Assembly (NCBI GenBank): GCA_043749225.1
Contig: JAYVEP010000219.1
Location: forward strand, 1 to 64,000
DNA: 64,000 nucleotides
From: JANXUC01 sp043749225
GTDB taxonomy: Bacteria > Acidobacteriota > Terriglobia > Terriglobales > Acidobacteriaceae
Reading direction: 5' to 3'
Made by a program: the position numbers and the translations under genes
Shown: one piece after another, positions 8,266-17,429 of the stretch
Layout: each line of letters opens with the position of its first letter
Position numbering within the stretch: position 1 is the stretch's first letter
The notes under the pieces: model-generated
Database searches by the model: none
The model's input: only the letters and a program-made list of their open reading frames with translations
Told to the model about the DNA's origin: nothing

Positions 8266-10824
8266 CTAGTGATCCTTCCGGCTTCCGACGGTGAGCTGGG
8301 CTTCTCGGGCAACGTCTGGAAGCAGAATGTGGAGAGCGCGCTGCGAAGCATCGTAGGACGTCTTCAGCATGGTCTCGGAATTGGAAAGCTTCGTGTCGGC
8401 CTGTGCGGAGGGCCAGTCATAAATCACTAGCTCAAGCGATTTCCACCAGGGCGCGTAAGAACCCTGCCGCGCGCCGAATTTAACGCGGATTGAGTTGCCG
8501 TCGAGCTCGCAGTTGAACGTCTGGCGGAGAAACTCGCCATGCTGATAGCCGAAACTGTGGCCATCATCCAAGTAGATGGAGCCGTTACACCGCGGCCCGG
8601 GATAAATGCGTAGTTCGAGCGGACCGTTGGGAGTTTCATCGGTGCTTTGCACGACGGGCTGCAGCGGAATAATGCTTCCTTCCCTGACGTACACAGGCAG
8701 GGTATCGAGCACAGGATGCAGTTTCGCAGGCATTGGAAAGCTGGTTCCGGGTGCCGCCGTAACAATGTCAATGATCGAAGGCGCGGAGGAAGAAGCAGGA
8801 ACCGTCCGGCCAGTCCAAAAGTCGTACCACTGTCCCTTCGGGAAGGAGACGGCGTAGTCGTCGAGCATATCGGGAAGCGAGGATGGAGCGACCAAGAGGC
8901 TGGGTCCCAGCAGAAATTCCGCGTCGAGGCCATCAAAGCCCGAGGATGAGGGTGCAAAGACCTCGGGAAACTCGAGGAAGACAGGTCGCATGATGGGAAG
9001 CCCCGTGCGGGAGGTTTCCTCGGCAAGCGTATAGATGTAGGGCAGAAGCCGGTAGCGGGTTTCGATGTAACGGCGACGAATCGCCTCATGCTCCGGCCCG
9101 TGGACCCAGACTTCTTGCGGCAGAGAACCCTTGGTCGAGTGATCGCGATAGAGGGGGCCAAAGGCGCCGAGTTCGATCCAGCGAGTGAGCAGGTCGGGCG
9201 AGGGTGAACCATTAAACCCGCCGATGTCGGCGCCGACAAAAGAAATCCCACTGAGGCCAAGATTCAGAACCATCTGGGTCGCGAGGCGTAGGTGGTTCCA
9301 GGTTGCGGAATTGTCGCCGGTCCAAGTGAATCCGTAGCGCTGGCCTCCCGCATAGGTGGCACGGGTGAGGACAAAGGGACGCTCGTTGGGGCGCAGCTTC
9401 AGGAGGCCTTCGTAAGTGGCGCGGGCATTCTCCAGTCCGAAGATATTGTGAATCTCGGCGTGCGTGGCGGTGCGAGTAGCGAATCCGGGCTCTTCAATGT
9501 GATGAACGGAGTTCAAGGGCATCGTCCTGCCGGGTCCATCAAAGACAGCGGGTTCGTTCATGTCGTTCCAAAAGCCGGCGACGCCATCCTGAACGAACGG
9601 TTGGTAGAGGCTGCCCCACCATTCCCGCGTCTGGGCGCGAGTGAAATCGGGAAAGACCGCCGGACCAGGCCAGACGATGCCAACGAAATCGCTGCCATCG
9701 GGATTCTTTACAAAGTGATTGCCGGACTTGCCCGTGGCATAGGGGGCGTAGCTTGCACTCGGCACCTTCGCGATGTGCAGGTCGGTGATAGTGACGACGT
9801 GGAAGTGCTGCTTCCGGAGATCCGAGATGAGTCCGGTGAAGTTGGGGAAGGTTTGGGGATCGACGGTGAAAGGTCGGTTTTTGTACTGGTAGTCGATGTC
9901 GAGGTAGAGGACATCGGACGGAATCTTGTCGGCGCGGAGTCGGTCCGCAATCTCGCGAACCTGCGATGCCGGAGCGTAGCTGTAGCGCGACTGCTGGAAG
10001 CCTAATGTCCAAAGCGGAGGGAGGGGAGGCGTTCCCGTGAGGTAGGCATACCCTTCAACGACTTGTTTAGGTGTCGGACCGTAAATCACGTAATAGTCGA
10101 GTGGGCCGCCTTCAGCGCCAAAGGAGTATGTATTGCGATCTTGTTTGCCGAAGTCAAACCAGGTGCGCCAAGTGTTATCCAGGAAGAGTCCATAGCTGCG
10201 CTTGCCGTCAATGCCGAGGAAAAAGGGAACGCTTTTGTAGAGCGGGTCAATCGATTCCTGAGGGCCAACGTCGGTGTTCCAAAGCGTGTACGCCTGATTT
10301 CTGCGGTCGAATCCGCCAGCTTTGTCGCCCAGGCCGAAATAGTGCTCGTCAGCAGGCATGTCCTTGTAGGCGGAGAAACCGCCCATTTCATATCTTGTTT
10401 GGCGGCCAGCGGCGTCGGCTGAAATGAGGTTACCGGCGAGATCGCGAATGACGATGCGAAGGGGTCGCCGTTCCACGCGGACATCCAGCGTCGTGGTGCG
10501 GAAACCTAAGGAAGAAGTGTCGTCAATCGGTTGCACGTCGACGGTTTGGCCGCGAGGCGCTTGCAGGACGGCCCAGGACGCATCCTCCGGGAGAGCGCCT
10601 GCTGGGCCAATGCGCACGCGGATGATGTCGTCGCGCAACGCGGTGATACGCAATTTTGCCGGACCAGCCTGAATCTCAACGCCGTCGCGAAGAGGTTTGG
10701 AACTGGTTACTTCTTCGAGCACAACCCTGGGCTTTAAGGGGGAGGCCGTCTGAGCAAGGGCGGAGCCACAGGCAAGAAGTGCTGTGCCGGAGAGAAGAAC
10801 AAGCATTCTGTGACAAGCGGTCAT
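8266..10824 (-). CDS. exported glycoside hydrolase family 31 (alpha-glucosidase/xylosidase type)
   Basis: 852 residues with a signal peptide ending SALAQ. After an N-terminal beta-sandwich (Gal-mutarotase-like) comes the GH31 (beta/alpha)8 barrel: PPLWTLGFQQSRYSY near 265, the nucleophile Asp in GFWNDMNEPAVF near residue 421, and the acid/base Asp in TWTGDNSATWNHL near 510. A beta-sandwich tail follows. It should remove alpha-linked glucose or xylose outside the cytoplasm; exact substrate cannot be read from sequence. Confidence 0.92.
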   Translation of the reverse strand: MTACHRMLVLLSGTALLACGSALAQTASPLKPRVVLEEVTSSKPLRDGVEIQAGPAKLRITALRDDIIRVRIGPAGALPEDASWAVLQAPRGQTVDVQPIDDTSSLGFRTTTLDVRVERRPLRIVIRDLAGNLISADAAGRQTRYEMGGFSAYKDMPADEHYFGLGDKAGGFDRRNQAYTLWNTDVGPQESIDPLYKSVPFFLGIDGKRSYGLFLDNTWRTWFDFGKQDRNTYSFGAEGGPLDYYVIYGPTPKQVVEGYAYLTGTPPLPPLWTLGFQQSRYSYAPASQVREIADRLRADKIPSDVLYLDIDYQYKNRPFTVDPQTFPNFTGLISDLRKQHFHVVTITDLHIAKVPSASYAPYATGKSGNHFVKNPDGSDFVGIVWPGPAVFPDFTRAQTREWWGSLYQPFVQDGVAGFWNDMNEPAVFDGPGRTMPLNSVHHIEEPGFATRTATHAEIHNIFGLENARATYEGLLKLRPNERPFVLTRATYAGGQRYGFTWTGDNSATWNHLRLATQMVLNLGLSGISFVGADIGGFNGSPSPDLLTRWIELGAFGPLYRDHSTKGSLPQEVWVHGPEHEAIRRRYIETRYRLLPYIYTLAEETSRTGLPIMRPVFLEFPEVFAPSSSGFDGLDAEFLLGPSLLVAPSSLPDMLDDYAVSFPKGQWYDFWTGRTVPASSSAPSIIDIVTAAPGTSFPMPAKLHPVLDTLPVYVREGSIIPLQPVVQSTDETPNGPLELRIYPGPRCNGSIYLDDGHSFGYQHGEFLRQTFNCELDGNSIRVKFGARQGSYAPWWKSLELVIYDWPSAQADTKLSNSETMLKTSYDASQRALHILLPDVAREAQLTVGSRKDH

Positions 10825-10902
10825 GACGGCGTCTCTCCAAAGGGAAGACTGTTTTATGGACGAACATCATATCAGCGCGTTGAACTGAAACTGTCTGCGA
10901 CC

Positions 10903-10952
10903 GGGACGACCACGGCGAATTGCGTTGCACGGCAATTCGCCGTGGTCGTCCC
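10903..10952. repeat. perfect 21-bp inverted repeat upstream of icd
   Basis: Arms 10903-10923 and 10932-10952 are exact reverse complements (outer end GGGACGACCACGG) around an eight-base spacer. The right arm ends eight bases before a TATAAT box, so it covers the -35 region of the probable icd promoter. No T-run follows, so it is not a standard terminator. It could be an operator, a 5' RNA hairpin for the divergent GH31 transcript, or a dispersed palindromic element. Confidence 0.85.
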
Positions 10953-10960
10953 AAATTCTC

Positions 10961-10966
10961 TATAAT
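10961..10966 (+). promoter_or_regulatory. probable -10 box of icd
   Basis: A perfect TATAAT 53 bases before the icd ATG. No good -35 hexamer is visible; the matching position is inside the 21-bp inverted repeat, which suggests activator or repressor control. Confidence 0.5.
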
Positions 10967-11018
10967 CAAGAGTTTGCTTCACGCACTCAAACAGAATTGA
11001 TGCGCAAGGAGATTTTGG

Positions 11019-12434
11019 ATGGCGGCTTCTTATAACGGAGTGGCGGTGCCCGCGAGCGGCGCGAAGATTGGCTACAGCAACGGGAAATATCAGGTTCCGG
11101 ACAACCCCATCATTCCGTTTATCGAAGGCGACGGAACCGGACGCGACATCTGGAAGGCCTCGCAGCGCGTGTTTGACGCAGCGGTTGCCAAGGCCTACGG
11201 CGGGAAGAAGCGGGTCGAGTGGTTTGAAGTGTTTGCGGGAGAGAAAGCGAAAGCCAAGTTCGACAACTGGCTGCCGGACGAAACCGTCGATGCGATTCGA
11301 GAATTCCGCGTCGCGATTAAGGGCCCGTTGACCACGCCAGTTGGCGGCGGCATTCGTTCGCTGAATGTGACGTTGCGCCAGATGCTAGATCTTTACTCCT
11401 GTATACGCCCCGTTCGCTACTATGCGGGAACGCCGTCTCCGGTGAAGCATCCCGAACGAATGGATATTGTGATTTTCCGCGAGAACACGGAAGACGTTTA
11501 CGCCGGAATTGAGTGGGAACAGGGAACTGCCGAGTGCGCCAAGCTCATCAAATTCATCAACGAAGACATGCTGAAGAGCGGCAAGAAGCAGATTCGCCTG
11601 GATTCGGGTGTGGGCATCAAACCGATTTCTATTACAGGAACGAAGCGGCTAGTTCGCATGGCCATTCAACATGCGCTGACCAATAAGCTCAAGACGGTGA
11701 CGCTGGTCCACAAAGGCAATATTCAGAAATTTACCGAGGGCGCGTTTCGAAACTGGGGTTACGAAGTTGCCACGCAGGAATTCCGCGCGCAGGTTGTGAC
11801 CGAACGCGAGAGCTGGATCATCGATAACAAAGACAAAAATCCGAATATTTCGATTGCTGACAATGCGTCGATGACAGAACCGGGTATGGAATATGCGCCT
11901 CCGGCTTTTCGCACGGCGGTGGAAGCGGAAGTCAAGAGCGTTCTTGACGCCATCTGCGCCACGCACGGCAAAGGTGCCTGGAAGAGCAAGCTGATGATCA
12001 ACGACCGCATTGCCGATTCCATCTTTCAGCAGGTCGTGACACGGCCTGAGGAATACTCTGTGCTGGCCACGCCAAATTTGAATGGCGACTACATTTCCGA
12101 TGCGTGCGCGGCGCAGGTCGGCGGACTGGGCATCGCTCCTGGAGCCAATATCGGCGACGGATATGCCATCTTCGAAGCTACGCACGGCACCGCGCCGAAG
12201 TACGCGGATAAGGACGTCATCAATCCCGGCTCGGTGATTCTTTCCGGCGTGATGCTGTTCCGTCATTTAGGCTGGAACGAGGCTGCCGATATGATTGAAC
12301 AGGGTATGGAAGCGACAATTCTGCAGAAGAAGGTCACCTACGATTTTGAGCGTTTGATGGAAGGCGCTACGAAAGTAAAGACCAGCGAATTTGGCGATTA
12401 CATTATTCAGAATATGAAAATGAAAGCGGCTTAG
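11019..12434 (+). CDS. icd: NADP-dependent isocitrate dehydrogenase
   Basis: Oxidatively decarboxylates isocitrate to 2-oxoglutarate in the TCA cycle. 471 residues, longer than the 416 of E. coli Icd, mainly through insertions in the second half, but collinear: GDGTGRDI, IKGPLTTPVGGGIRSLNV, RPVRYYAGTPSPVKHPE, VIFRENTEDVYAGIEW, LVHKGNIQKFTEGAF. The Lys-Tyr in GTAPKYADKD and VTYDFERLM correspond to residues that favour NADP. AAGGAG seven bases upstream of ATG sets the start. sdhB follows on the same strand after 96 bases. Confidence 0.97.
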   Translation: MAASYNGVAVPASGAKIGYSNGKYQVPDNPIIPFIEGDGTGRDIWKASQRVFDAAVAKAYGGKKRVEWFEVFAGEKAKAKFDNWLPDETVDAIREFRVAIKGPLTTPVGGGIRSLNVTLRQMLDLYSCIRPVRYYAGTPSPVKHPERMDIVIFRENTEDVYAGIEWEQGTAECAKLIKFINEDMLKSGKKQIRLDSGVGIKPISITGTKRLVRMAIQHALTNKLKTVTLVHKGNIQKFTEGAFRNWGYEVATQEFRAQVVTERESWIIDNKDKNPNISIADNASMTEPGMEYAPPAFRTAVEAEVKSVLDAICATHGKGAWKSKLMINDRIADSIFQQVVTRPEEYSVLATPNLNGDYISDACAAQVGGLGIAPGANIGDGYAIFEATHGTAPKYADKDVINPGSVILSGVMLFRHLGWNEAADMIEQGMEATILQKKVTYDFERLMEGATKVKTSEFGDYIIQNMKMKAA

Positions 12435-12530
12435 CCGGACTTAGGTTCACAAAGAATACTTTTCGTCTGATCAAAGCAGTCCGTAGCAAAGCTGAAGAGA
12501 ATCTAAGTCGCAGAGACCCGAGAAAAAATC

Positions 12531-13283
12531 ATGGCCAAAGCAAAGACCATTACTTTTAAGATCAAGCGTCAGGACAGTCCGAACAGTGCTCCTTACTGGG
12601 ATGGGTTTGAGATTGCCTGGAAGCCCGGTTTGAACGTAATTTCCAGCCTGATGGAAATTGCGACGAATCCAGTCACCACAGCAGGGAAGACCACTGCACC
12701 GATCACCTACGACGCCAATTGTCTGGAGGAAGTCTGCGGCTCCTGCGCCATGGTCATCAACGGGAAGGCCCGTATGGCTTGTTCGGCGCTGGTCGACCAA
12801 CTGGAGCAGCCGATTCGGGTCGAGCCGCTTACGAAATTTCCAATTGTGCGCGATCTATCGGTGGACCGAAGCGTGATTTTTGAGAACCTGAAGGCGGTCA
12901 AAGCCTGGGTTCCGGTGGATGGGACTTACGATCTCGGATCGGGCCCGCGTGTGACCCCGGAAGAGCAAGAAGTGAGCTATCCGATTTCGCGTTGTATTTC
13001 TTGCTGCTGCTGCATGGAAGCCTGTCCGCAATTCAACGAGGACACAGGCTTCGTAGGCGCGGCGACGATTGCGCAGGTAAGTTTGTTTAACAACCATCCG
13101 ACGGGAAAGGCCCTGAAGCGGGACCGCCTGGCTGCGCTGATGGGCGACGGCGGCATCCAGGAATGCGGTTACGTGCAGAATTGCGTGGAAGTCTGCCCGA
13201 AGGATATTCCCCTGACACGAGCGATTTCCGAAGTCAGCCGCGACGTGATGGTGCAAGCGGTGACGGACTTGTTCCGCCGCTAA
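12531..13283 (+). CDS. sdhB: succinate dehydrogenase iron-sulfur subunit
   Basis: 250 residues with all three cluster motifs: [2Fe-2S] in CLEEVCGSCAMVINGKARMAC (about 63-83), [4Fe-4S] in CISCCCCMEACP (about 157) and [3Fe-4S] in CGYVQNCVEVCP (about 215). The first motif resembles the Bacillus subtilis enzyme. It transfers electrons from SdhA flavin to the SdhC haem protein. Oddly it is encoded on the opposite strand and 5 kb away from sdhA and sdhC. Confidence 0.95.
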   Translation: MAKAKTITFKIKRQDSPNSAPYWDGFEIAWKPGLNVISSLMEIATNPVTTAGKTTAPITYDANCLEEVCGSCAMVINGKARMACSALVDQLEQPIRVEPLTKFPIVRDLSVDRSVIFENLKAVKAWVPVDGTYDLGSGPRVTPEEQEVSYPISRCISCCCCMEACPQFNEDTGFVGAATIAQVSLFNNHPTGKALKRDRLAALMGDGGIQECGYVQNCVEVCPKDIPLTRAISEVSRDVMVQAVTDLFRR

Positions 13284-13513
13284 GTGCGGATTCGCCGAAC
13301 GATGTTCAAACCGGTTTCGTTTCCTTGTTGTTCAGGAGAATGAGCTGTTTTTGATGGTCTTTCGCCCGGTTTCGCCGGTCGTACTGTGGTGTCCCAGGCT
13401 TGGCTCGGCTGGACTTCTGATGTTACTTTAGCCACCCCCTTTCGCTTGGCCACGGACTGTGGAAAACGTGTACACTGGGTCAGCTTTAGGTAGTTTGGGC
13501 TCGTTCGGAAACT

Positions 13514-14461
13514 ATGGCGCGTCGTCTCTTATTTCTCACTCTGGCCGTGATTCTGTCGTGTGGCGTAGGTTCAGCCACCCGCTCGAACCCGCGCCATCAC
13601 TACCGCCATCGTGCAGTACGTCGTGCTTCCCGAACCTCAAAACGCAAAGCGGCATACAGAAGTGCCTCCTTCAGCAGGACCTCACCCGGCCCGCACTCAG
13701 GCCGTCGGCACCGGCGCTATCGCCGGGTGTATTGGAATCCTGTCTTCCGTCCTTCGCATGATTCGTTGCTGAAGCAGAATGCCGAGATTGATCGCTTGGA
13801 GCTGCCGCGCATTCAGGACGATACGGAACTTGAGCAACTGAAGTTGGAAGGCAAGCTGGTACCGATTATTCCGGGGCAGGCTCTGCGCATCGATCCTCGC
13901 CTCGATCCCGACCGTCGCTACTGCCGACCGTGGACTCGGGACTTTGTCGAAGATCTGGCTGCCAGCTACTACGCAAAATTTGGCCAGCAGATTCAGGTCA
14001 ATTCCGCTGTGCGGACTGTGCTGGTTCAAAAGAAGCTGCGCCGCCACAATCGCAACGCGGCTCCTGCGGAAGGCGAAATCGCCTCCTCGCATCTGGCGGG
14101 AGTCACCCTCGACTTGCAGCGCCGTGGTATGAGCAAGGGCCAGATTAAGTGGGTGGAAAACTACCTGGTGCCGCTGAAAGCCGCCGGCCTGGTTGAGCCC
14201 GAGGAAGAGCGCCGCCAATGGGTGTTCCACATCATGGTGTCAGACCGTTATAACGAATGGCGCGATGATCGTGAACTCGCCACAACTGAATCCGACCCAA
14301 TGCCGCCAGCTTTGCAGTCTACTGTGCCTGGGTTAAGCATTCATCAGTCCGATCCGCCATTGTTGGGCGTGCTGCCCGAAGCTCCCGAACCAACTTTGTC
14401 GGCGCCGACTGTGACTGAGCCAGTTCAGCCTGCAACCGACGAACCGCGCTCGAACCGATAG
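13514..14461 (+). CDS. exported DUF5715-like protein (M15/VanY-type fold)
   Basis: 315 residues with a signal peptide (cleavage near GVGSA), a very basic Arg/His-rich region (residues 25-72), then a conserved domain with SAVRTVLVQKKLRRHNRNAAP, SSHLAGVTLDLQRRGMS and a C-terminal EEERRQWVFHIMV. The S.H..G...D and H pattern resembles M15 D,D-carboxypeptidase metal sites, so a cell-wall peptide role is plausible. Residues beyond about 250 are Pro/Ser-rich and low complexity. No operon partner is evident. Confidence 0.75.
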   Translation: MARRLLFLTLAVILSCGVGSATRSNPRHHYRHRAVRRASRTSKRKAAYRSASFSRTSPGPHSGRRHRRYRRVYWNPVFRPSHDSLLKQNAEIDRLELPRIQDDTELEQLKLEGKLVPIIPGQALRIDPRLDPDRRYCRPWTRDFVEDLAASYYAKFGQQIQVNSAVRTVLVQKKLRRHNRNAAPAEGEIASSHLAGVTLDLQRRGMSKGQIKWVENYLVPLKAAGLVEPEEERRQWVFHIMVSDRYNEWRDDRELATTESDPMPPALQSTVPGLSIHQSDPPLLGVLPEAPEPTLSAPTVTEPVQPATDEPRSNR

Positions 14462-14495
14462 TCTCCTTCTGCTTCCATCAGCTACACTCATTCCC

Positions 14496-15695
14496 ATGCG
14501 AATCTGCCTTCTTGCTGTGCTGTTGTGTTCCGCCGTGTTTGCGTCTGATGCCAAGTCCATCCATCAATCAGGGCTGGTTGTGGATACTCACGCCGATACG
14601 CCGCAGCGCTTTCTCGACGAAAACTACGACATTGGCAACACCGATCCCAAGGATGTCGGCCATGTCAGCCTGGACAAGGCACGCGCTGGCAATCTAGGCG
14701 CGGAATTCTTCTCGATCTGGGTTGAGCCCAGCTTCGAAGGTCACTACGTTCAGCGCACGTTGGACCTGATCGATTCCGTTTATCAACAGGCAGGCCAGCA
14801 TCCCGATCGCATGACGATGGCTTTTAGCACGGAGGATATTGAGCGTGCTCACGGAGAACACAAGCTCGCTGCTCTTATGGGCATCGAAGGCGGCCACGTA
14901 ATTGAAGACGACTTGCGGCTGCTGCGCGAATACCACCGCTTGGGCGTTCGCTACATGACGCTCACCTGGTCGAACAGCAACAATTGGGGCGATTCCTCCG
15001 GCGACATTACCGATCCGAAAGTTCCGCATCACGATGGACTGACGGATTTCGGCAAGCAGGTGGTTTTGGAAATGAATCGGCTTGGCATGATGGTCGATAT
15101 TTCGCATGTGGCCGACAAAACATTTTGGGACGCTATCGCGACGACGAAAGCACCGGTGATTGCGTCGCATTCTTCGGCACGAGCTTTGTGCGACGCCCCT
15201 CGCAACATGACGGACGACATGCTGCGTGCTGTCGGAAAGAATGGCGGCGTGGTGCAGGTAAATTTCTTCAATGGCTTTCTCGACCAGAAATTCCGCGATG
15301 CCGATATCGCGCAGAGAGCGGAGCGGGATGCCGCTATCGACGCCTTCAAGGCCAAGCGCAAAGCGGAGGGTAAATCCGCGTCCTATGCGGACTACGAATT
15401 CATCGAACGCGACTTTGCAGCCAAGATTCCTCGTCCCTCGTTCAGCATGTTGATCGACCACATTGATCACATTGCTAAAATCGCGGGTGTCGACCATGTG
15501 GGGCTCGGTTCGGACTTCGACGGTGTTGCAGGAGCGACGCCGGAAGGCATGAACTCGGCCGCCGATTTGCCGAGGATTACAGAGGCTCTGCTGGCGCGAG
15601 GATATTCCAAAGACGACATCCACAAGATCCTGGGCGGAAACTTGATGCGCGTCTTCCGCGAGGTGGAACGAGTCAGCCATCAGATGCAGCACTAG
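14496..15695 (+). CDS. exported membrane dipeptidase (peptidase M19)
   Basis: 399 residues with a signal peptide. The renal-dipeptidase zinc motifs are visible: VVDTHADTP (about 29-37), the bridging Glu in ALMGIEGGHVIEDD (about 128), MVDISHVADKTFWD, and VIASHSSARALCDAPRN. GLGSDFDG near 345 completes the site. Family members cleave dipeptides, including some with D-residues, so it may act on cell-wall or dietary peptides. It lies 34 bases after the DUF5715-like gene. Confidence 0.92.
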   Translation: MRICLLAVLLCSAVFASDAKSIHQSGLVVDTHADTPQRFLDENYDIGNTDPKDVGHVSLDKARAGNLGAEFFSIWVEPSFEGHYVQRTLDLIDSVYQQAGQHPDRMTMAFSTEDIERAHGEHKLAALMGIEGGHVIEDDLRLLREYHRLGVRYMTLTWSNSNNWGDSSGDITDPKVPHHDGLTDFGKQVVLEMNRLGMMVDISHVADKTFWDAIATTKAPVIASHSSARALCDAPRNMTDDMLRAVGKNGGVVQVNFFNGFLDQKFRDADIAQRAERDAAIDAFKAKRKAEGKSASYADYEFIERDFAAKIPRPSFSMLIDHIDHIAKIAGVDHVGLGSDFDGVAGATPEGMNSAADLPRITEALLARGYSKDDIHKILGGNLMRVFREVERVSHQMQH

Positions 15696-15835
15696 GCTCG
15701 TGTGGCGTTGGAACCTACATCAACGGGTTTAACATAGGGGATTCCTCCCAGCTAACCGCTTTTGGCTCCAGCTATCGTACAATTTATAGGCAGTCTTACC
15801 CAAAACCTATTGAACACTTGATGCGAGGGATTTCG

Positions 15836-16606
15836 ATGCGAAAGCTTTTACTCTGTACCACTGTTCTGGGACTTGCCGCCAGCCTAATGGGCCAGGCGAC
15901 TCCGGCAGCAAAGACTCCGGCGAAGCATTCCACCATGACCAAGAACCCGCTGGTGAAGAAGCCTGCGGTTCCCATGACGTCCGGCAACCCGGTCGCGGTG
16001 TTCGATACAACCGCTGGCAAGCTGCGTTGCACGCTATTTGAGAAAGAGACACCGATCACGGTTGCTAACTTTATCGACCTGGCCACTGGCAAGAAGGACT
16101 GGAAGAACCCGGTCAGCGGCGCTACCAAGCACAGCACCCCCCTCTATGACGGCACGATTTTTCACCGCGTGATCCCCGAGTTCATGATTCAGGGCGGCGA
16201 TCCGGCGGGGAATGGTACCGGCGATCCCGGCTACAAATTTCAGGATGAGTTTGTTGACACGCTGAAGTTCGACCGCCCGGGCCGATTGGCGATGGCGAAT
16301 TCTGGACCCAACACGAACGGCTCACAGTTCTTTATTACCGAAGGCTTGACGGCGCACCTGAACGGACGCCACACAATTTTCGGCCAGTGTGACGATGCCA
16401 GCGTCGCGCTGGTGAAGAAGATCGCTCGCGTGCCCCGCGACCCGCAGGACCGACCGTTCCAGCCGATTCGGATTACGCACCTGACCATTGTGCGCGTCGG
16501 CGCAGCGGCAGGGGCTAAGCCTCCCATAAAGCACCCGATGCATGTAGCTCCAGGCGGCGCGAAGCCAGCGGCGGGCACTGCTAAGAAACCAGCAGCTAAG
16601 CAATAG
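15836..16606 (+). CDS. exported cyclophilin-type peptidyl-prolyl isomerase
   Basis: 256 residues from the ATG at 15836, preferred because GAGGG lies six bases upstream and because it begins a signal peptide (MRKLLLCTTVLGLAA). TTG at 15818 and ATG at 15821 are in frame but lengthen the basic leader. The cyclophilin core runs from about residue 50 to 225 with FHRVIPEFMIQGGDP and MANSGPNTNGSQFFIT. The tail is Ala/Lys/Pro-rich. A probable periplasmic folding enzyme; a second copy without signal peptide follows immediately. Confidence 0.92.
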   Translation: MRKLLLCTTVLGLAASLMGQATPAAKTPAKHSTMTKNPLVKKPAVPMTSGNPVAVFDTTAGKLRCTLFEKETPITVANFIDLATGKKDWKNPVSGATKHSTPLYDGTIFHRVIPEFMIQGGDPAGNGTGDPGYKFQDEFVDTLKFDRPGRLAMANSGPNTNGSQFFITEGLTAHLNGRHTIFGQCDDASVALVKKIARVPRDPQDRPFQPIRITHLTIVRVGAAAGAKPPIKHPMHVAPGGAKPAAGTAKKPAAKQ

Positions 16607-16617
16607 CTGTTTGTGTG

Positions 16618-16639
16618 GCGGCGGAGCTTGCTCCGCCGC
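16618..16639. repeat. GCGGCGGAGC palindromic unit
   Basis: Perfect 10-bp arms (GCGGCGGAGC / GCTCCGCCGC) around TT, between the two cyclophilin genes. Related units occur at 17220, 59074, 62935 and, more distantly, 51698. Confidence 0.8.
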
Positions 16640-16680
16640 GATCCTCCATACTTATTTCCAAGAACACTGAAAGGATTTCC

Positions 16681-17208
16681 ATGTCACGCACTCCCGGCCT
16701 CTACGCTACTTTTGAAACAACTGAGGGCAACCTAACCTGTCGCCTTTTCGAGAAGGACGCCCCTAAAACCGTCGCCAATTTCACCGAACTCGCCGAAGGC
16801 AAGCGCGAGTGGACCCACCCCAGCACTCGCAAAAAGACGACCGACCGCCTTTATGATGGTACCGTCCTCCATCGCGTCATTCCGAACTTCATGATCCAGG
16901 GCGGAGATCCGCAAGGAACGGGCATGGGCGACCCCGGCTACAAGTTTGAGGACGAGACGAAAGGCTCTCCGCACAAGTTCGACAAGCCCGGAAAACTTGC
17001 CATGGCCAACTCCGGGCCGAACACCAACGGCTCGCAGTTCTTTATCACGGTGGCGGAAACCAGCTGGCTGACAGGGAAGCACACCATCTTTGGCGAGGTC
17101 GTGGAAGGTCAAGACGTGGTCGACAAGATCACGAAAGTTGCCCGCAACGCCCAAGACCGTCCGGTAAAGGAAATCAAAGTAAACGCGGTCACGATCGACC
17201 GCGTGTAG
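16681..17208 (+). CDS. cytoplasmic cyclophilin-type peptidyl-prolyl isomerase
   Basis: 175 residues. I start it at 16681 (MSRTPGLYATFETTEG), with AAAGGA eight bases upstream; the frame is open from 16615 but that part is the palindromic repeat. The domain is complete: LHRVIPNFMIQGGDPQGTGMGDPGYKFEDE and MANSGPNTNGSQFFITVAET. No signal peptide, so it is expected in the cytoplasm. It is a tandem relative of the exported isomerase, probably from duplication. Confidence 0.92.
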   Translation: MSRTPGLYATFETTEGNLTCRLFEKDAPKTVANFTELAEGKREWTHPSTRKKTTDRLYDGTVLHRVIPNFMIQGGDPQGTGMGDPGYKFEDETKGSPHKFDKPGKLAMANSGPNTNGSQFFITVAETSWLTGKHTIFGEVVEGQDVVDKITKVARNAQDRPVKEIKVNAVTIDRV

Positions 17209-17219
17209 GCTCGTGTGGT

Positions 17220-17238
17220 AGCGGAGCTTGCTCCGCTG
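17220..17238. repeat. AGCGGAGC palindromic unit
   Basis: Eight-base arms AGCGGAGC / GCTCCGCT around TT, 12 bases after the second cyclophilin stop. It shares the core GCGGAGCTTGCTCCGC with 16618-16639. Confidence 0.75.
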
Positions 17239-17274
17239 GATTGCGCAGCAATAGGTTCTTAGGCTTGTAGAAAA

Positions 17275-17305
17275 AGAAAATCCTGCCTGAAAGACAGGAT
17301 TTTCT
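17275..17305 (+). terminator. hairpin terminator after the cyclophilin genes
   Basis: Perfect 11-bp stem AGAAAATCCTG / CAGGATTTTCT with a nine-base loop, flanked by A-rich and T-rich sequence. It lies 67 bases beyond the second cyclophilin stop. Confidence 0.75.
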
Positions 17306-17326
17306 CTTTCGTTCTCAAAATAATTT

Positions 17327-17409
17327 GTCATTCTGAGTGCAGCAAAGAATCCCTTTCGCTACCAAGGCTCTTGATGGTAAAGGGATTCCTCGCTATCGCT
17401 CGGAATGAC
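17327..17409. repeat. 83-bp imperfect inverted repeat (GTCATTC...GAATGAC)
   Basis: About 30 bases at each end are near reverse complements: the outer GTCATTCTGAG pairs with CTCGGAATGAC, and the inner AATCCCTTT with AAAGGGATT. It sits between the convergent cyclophilin and mdh genes. Fragments of a similar sequence appear near 36935-36990 and inside and beside the MITE at 52579-52660, suggesting a dispersed element. Confidence 0.75.
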
Positions 17410-17429
17410 AGGTCTTGGGACGGTGATTG

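Noticed and set aside
14694..15692. 332-codon ORF antisense to the M19 dipeptidase
   Set aside because: The opposite strand has a complete peptidase; this frame has no features of a real protein.
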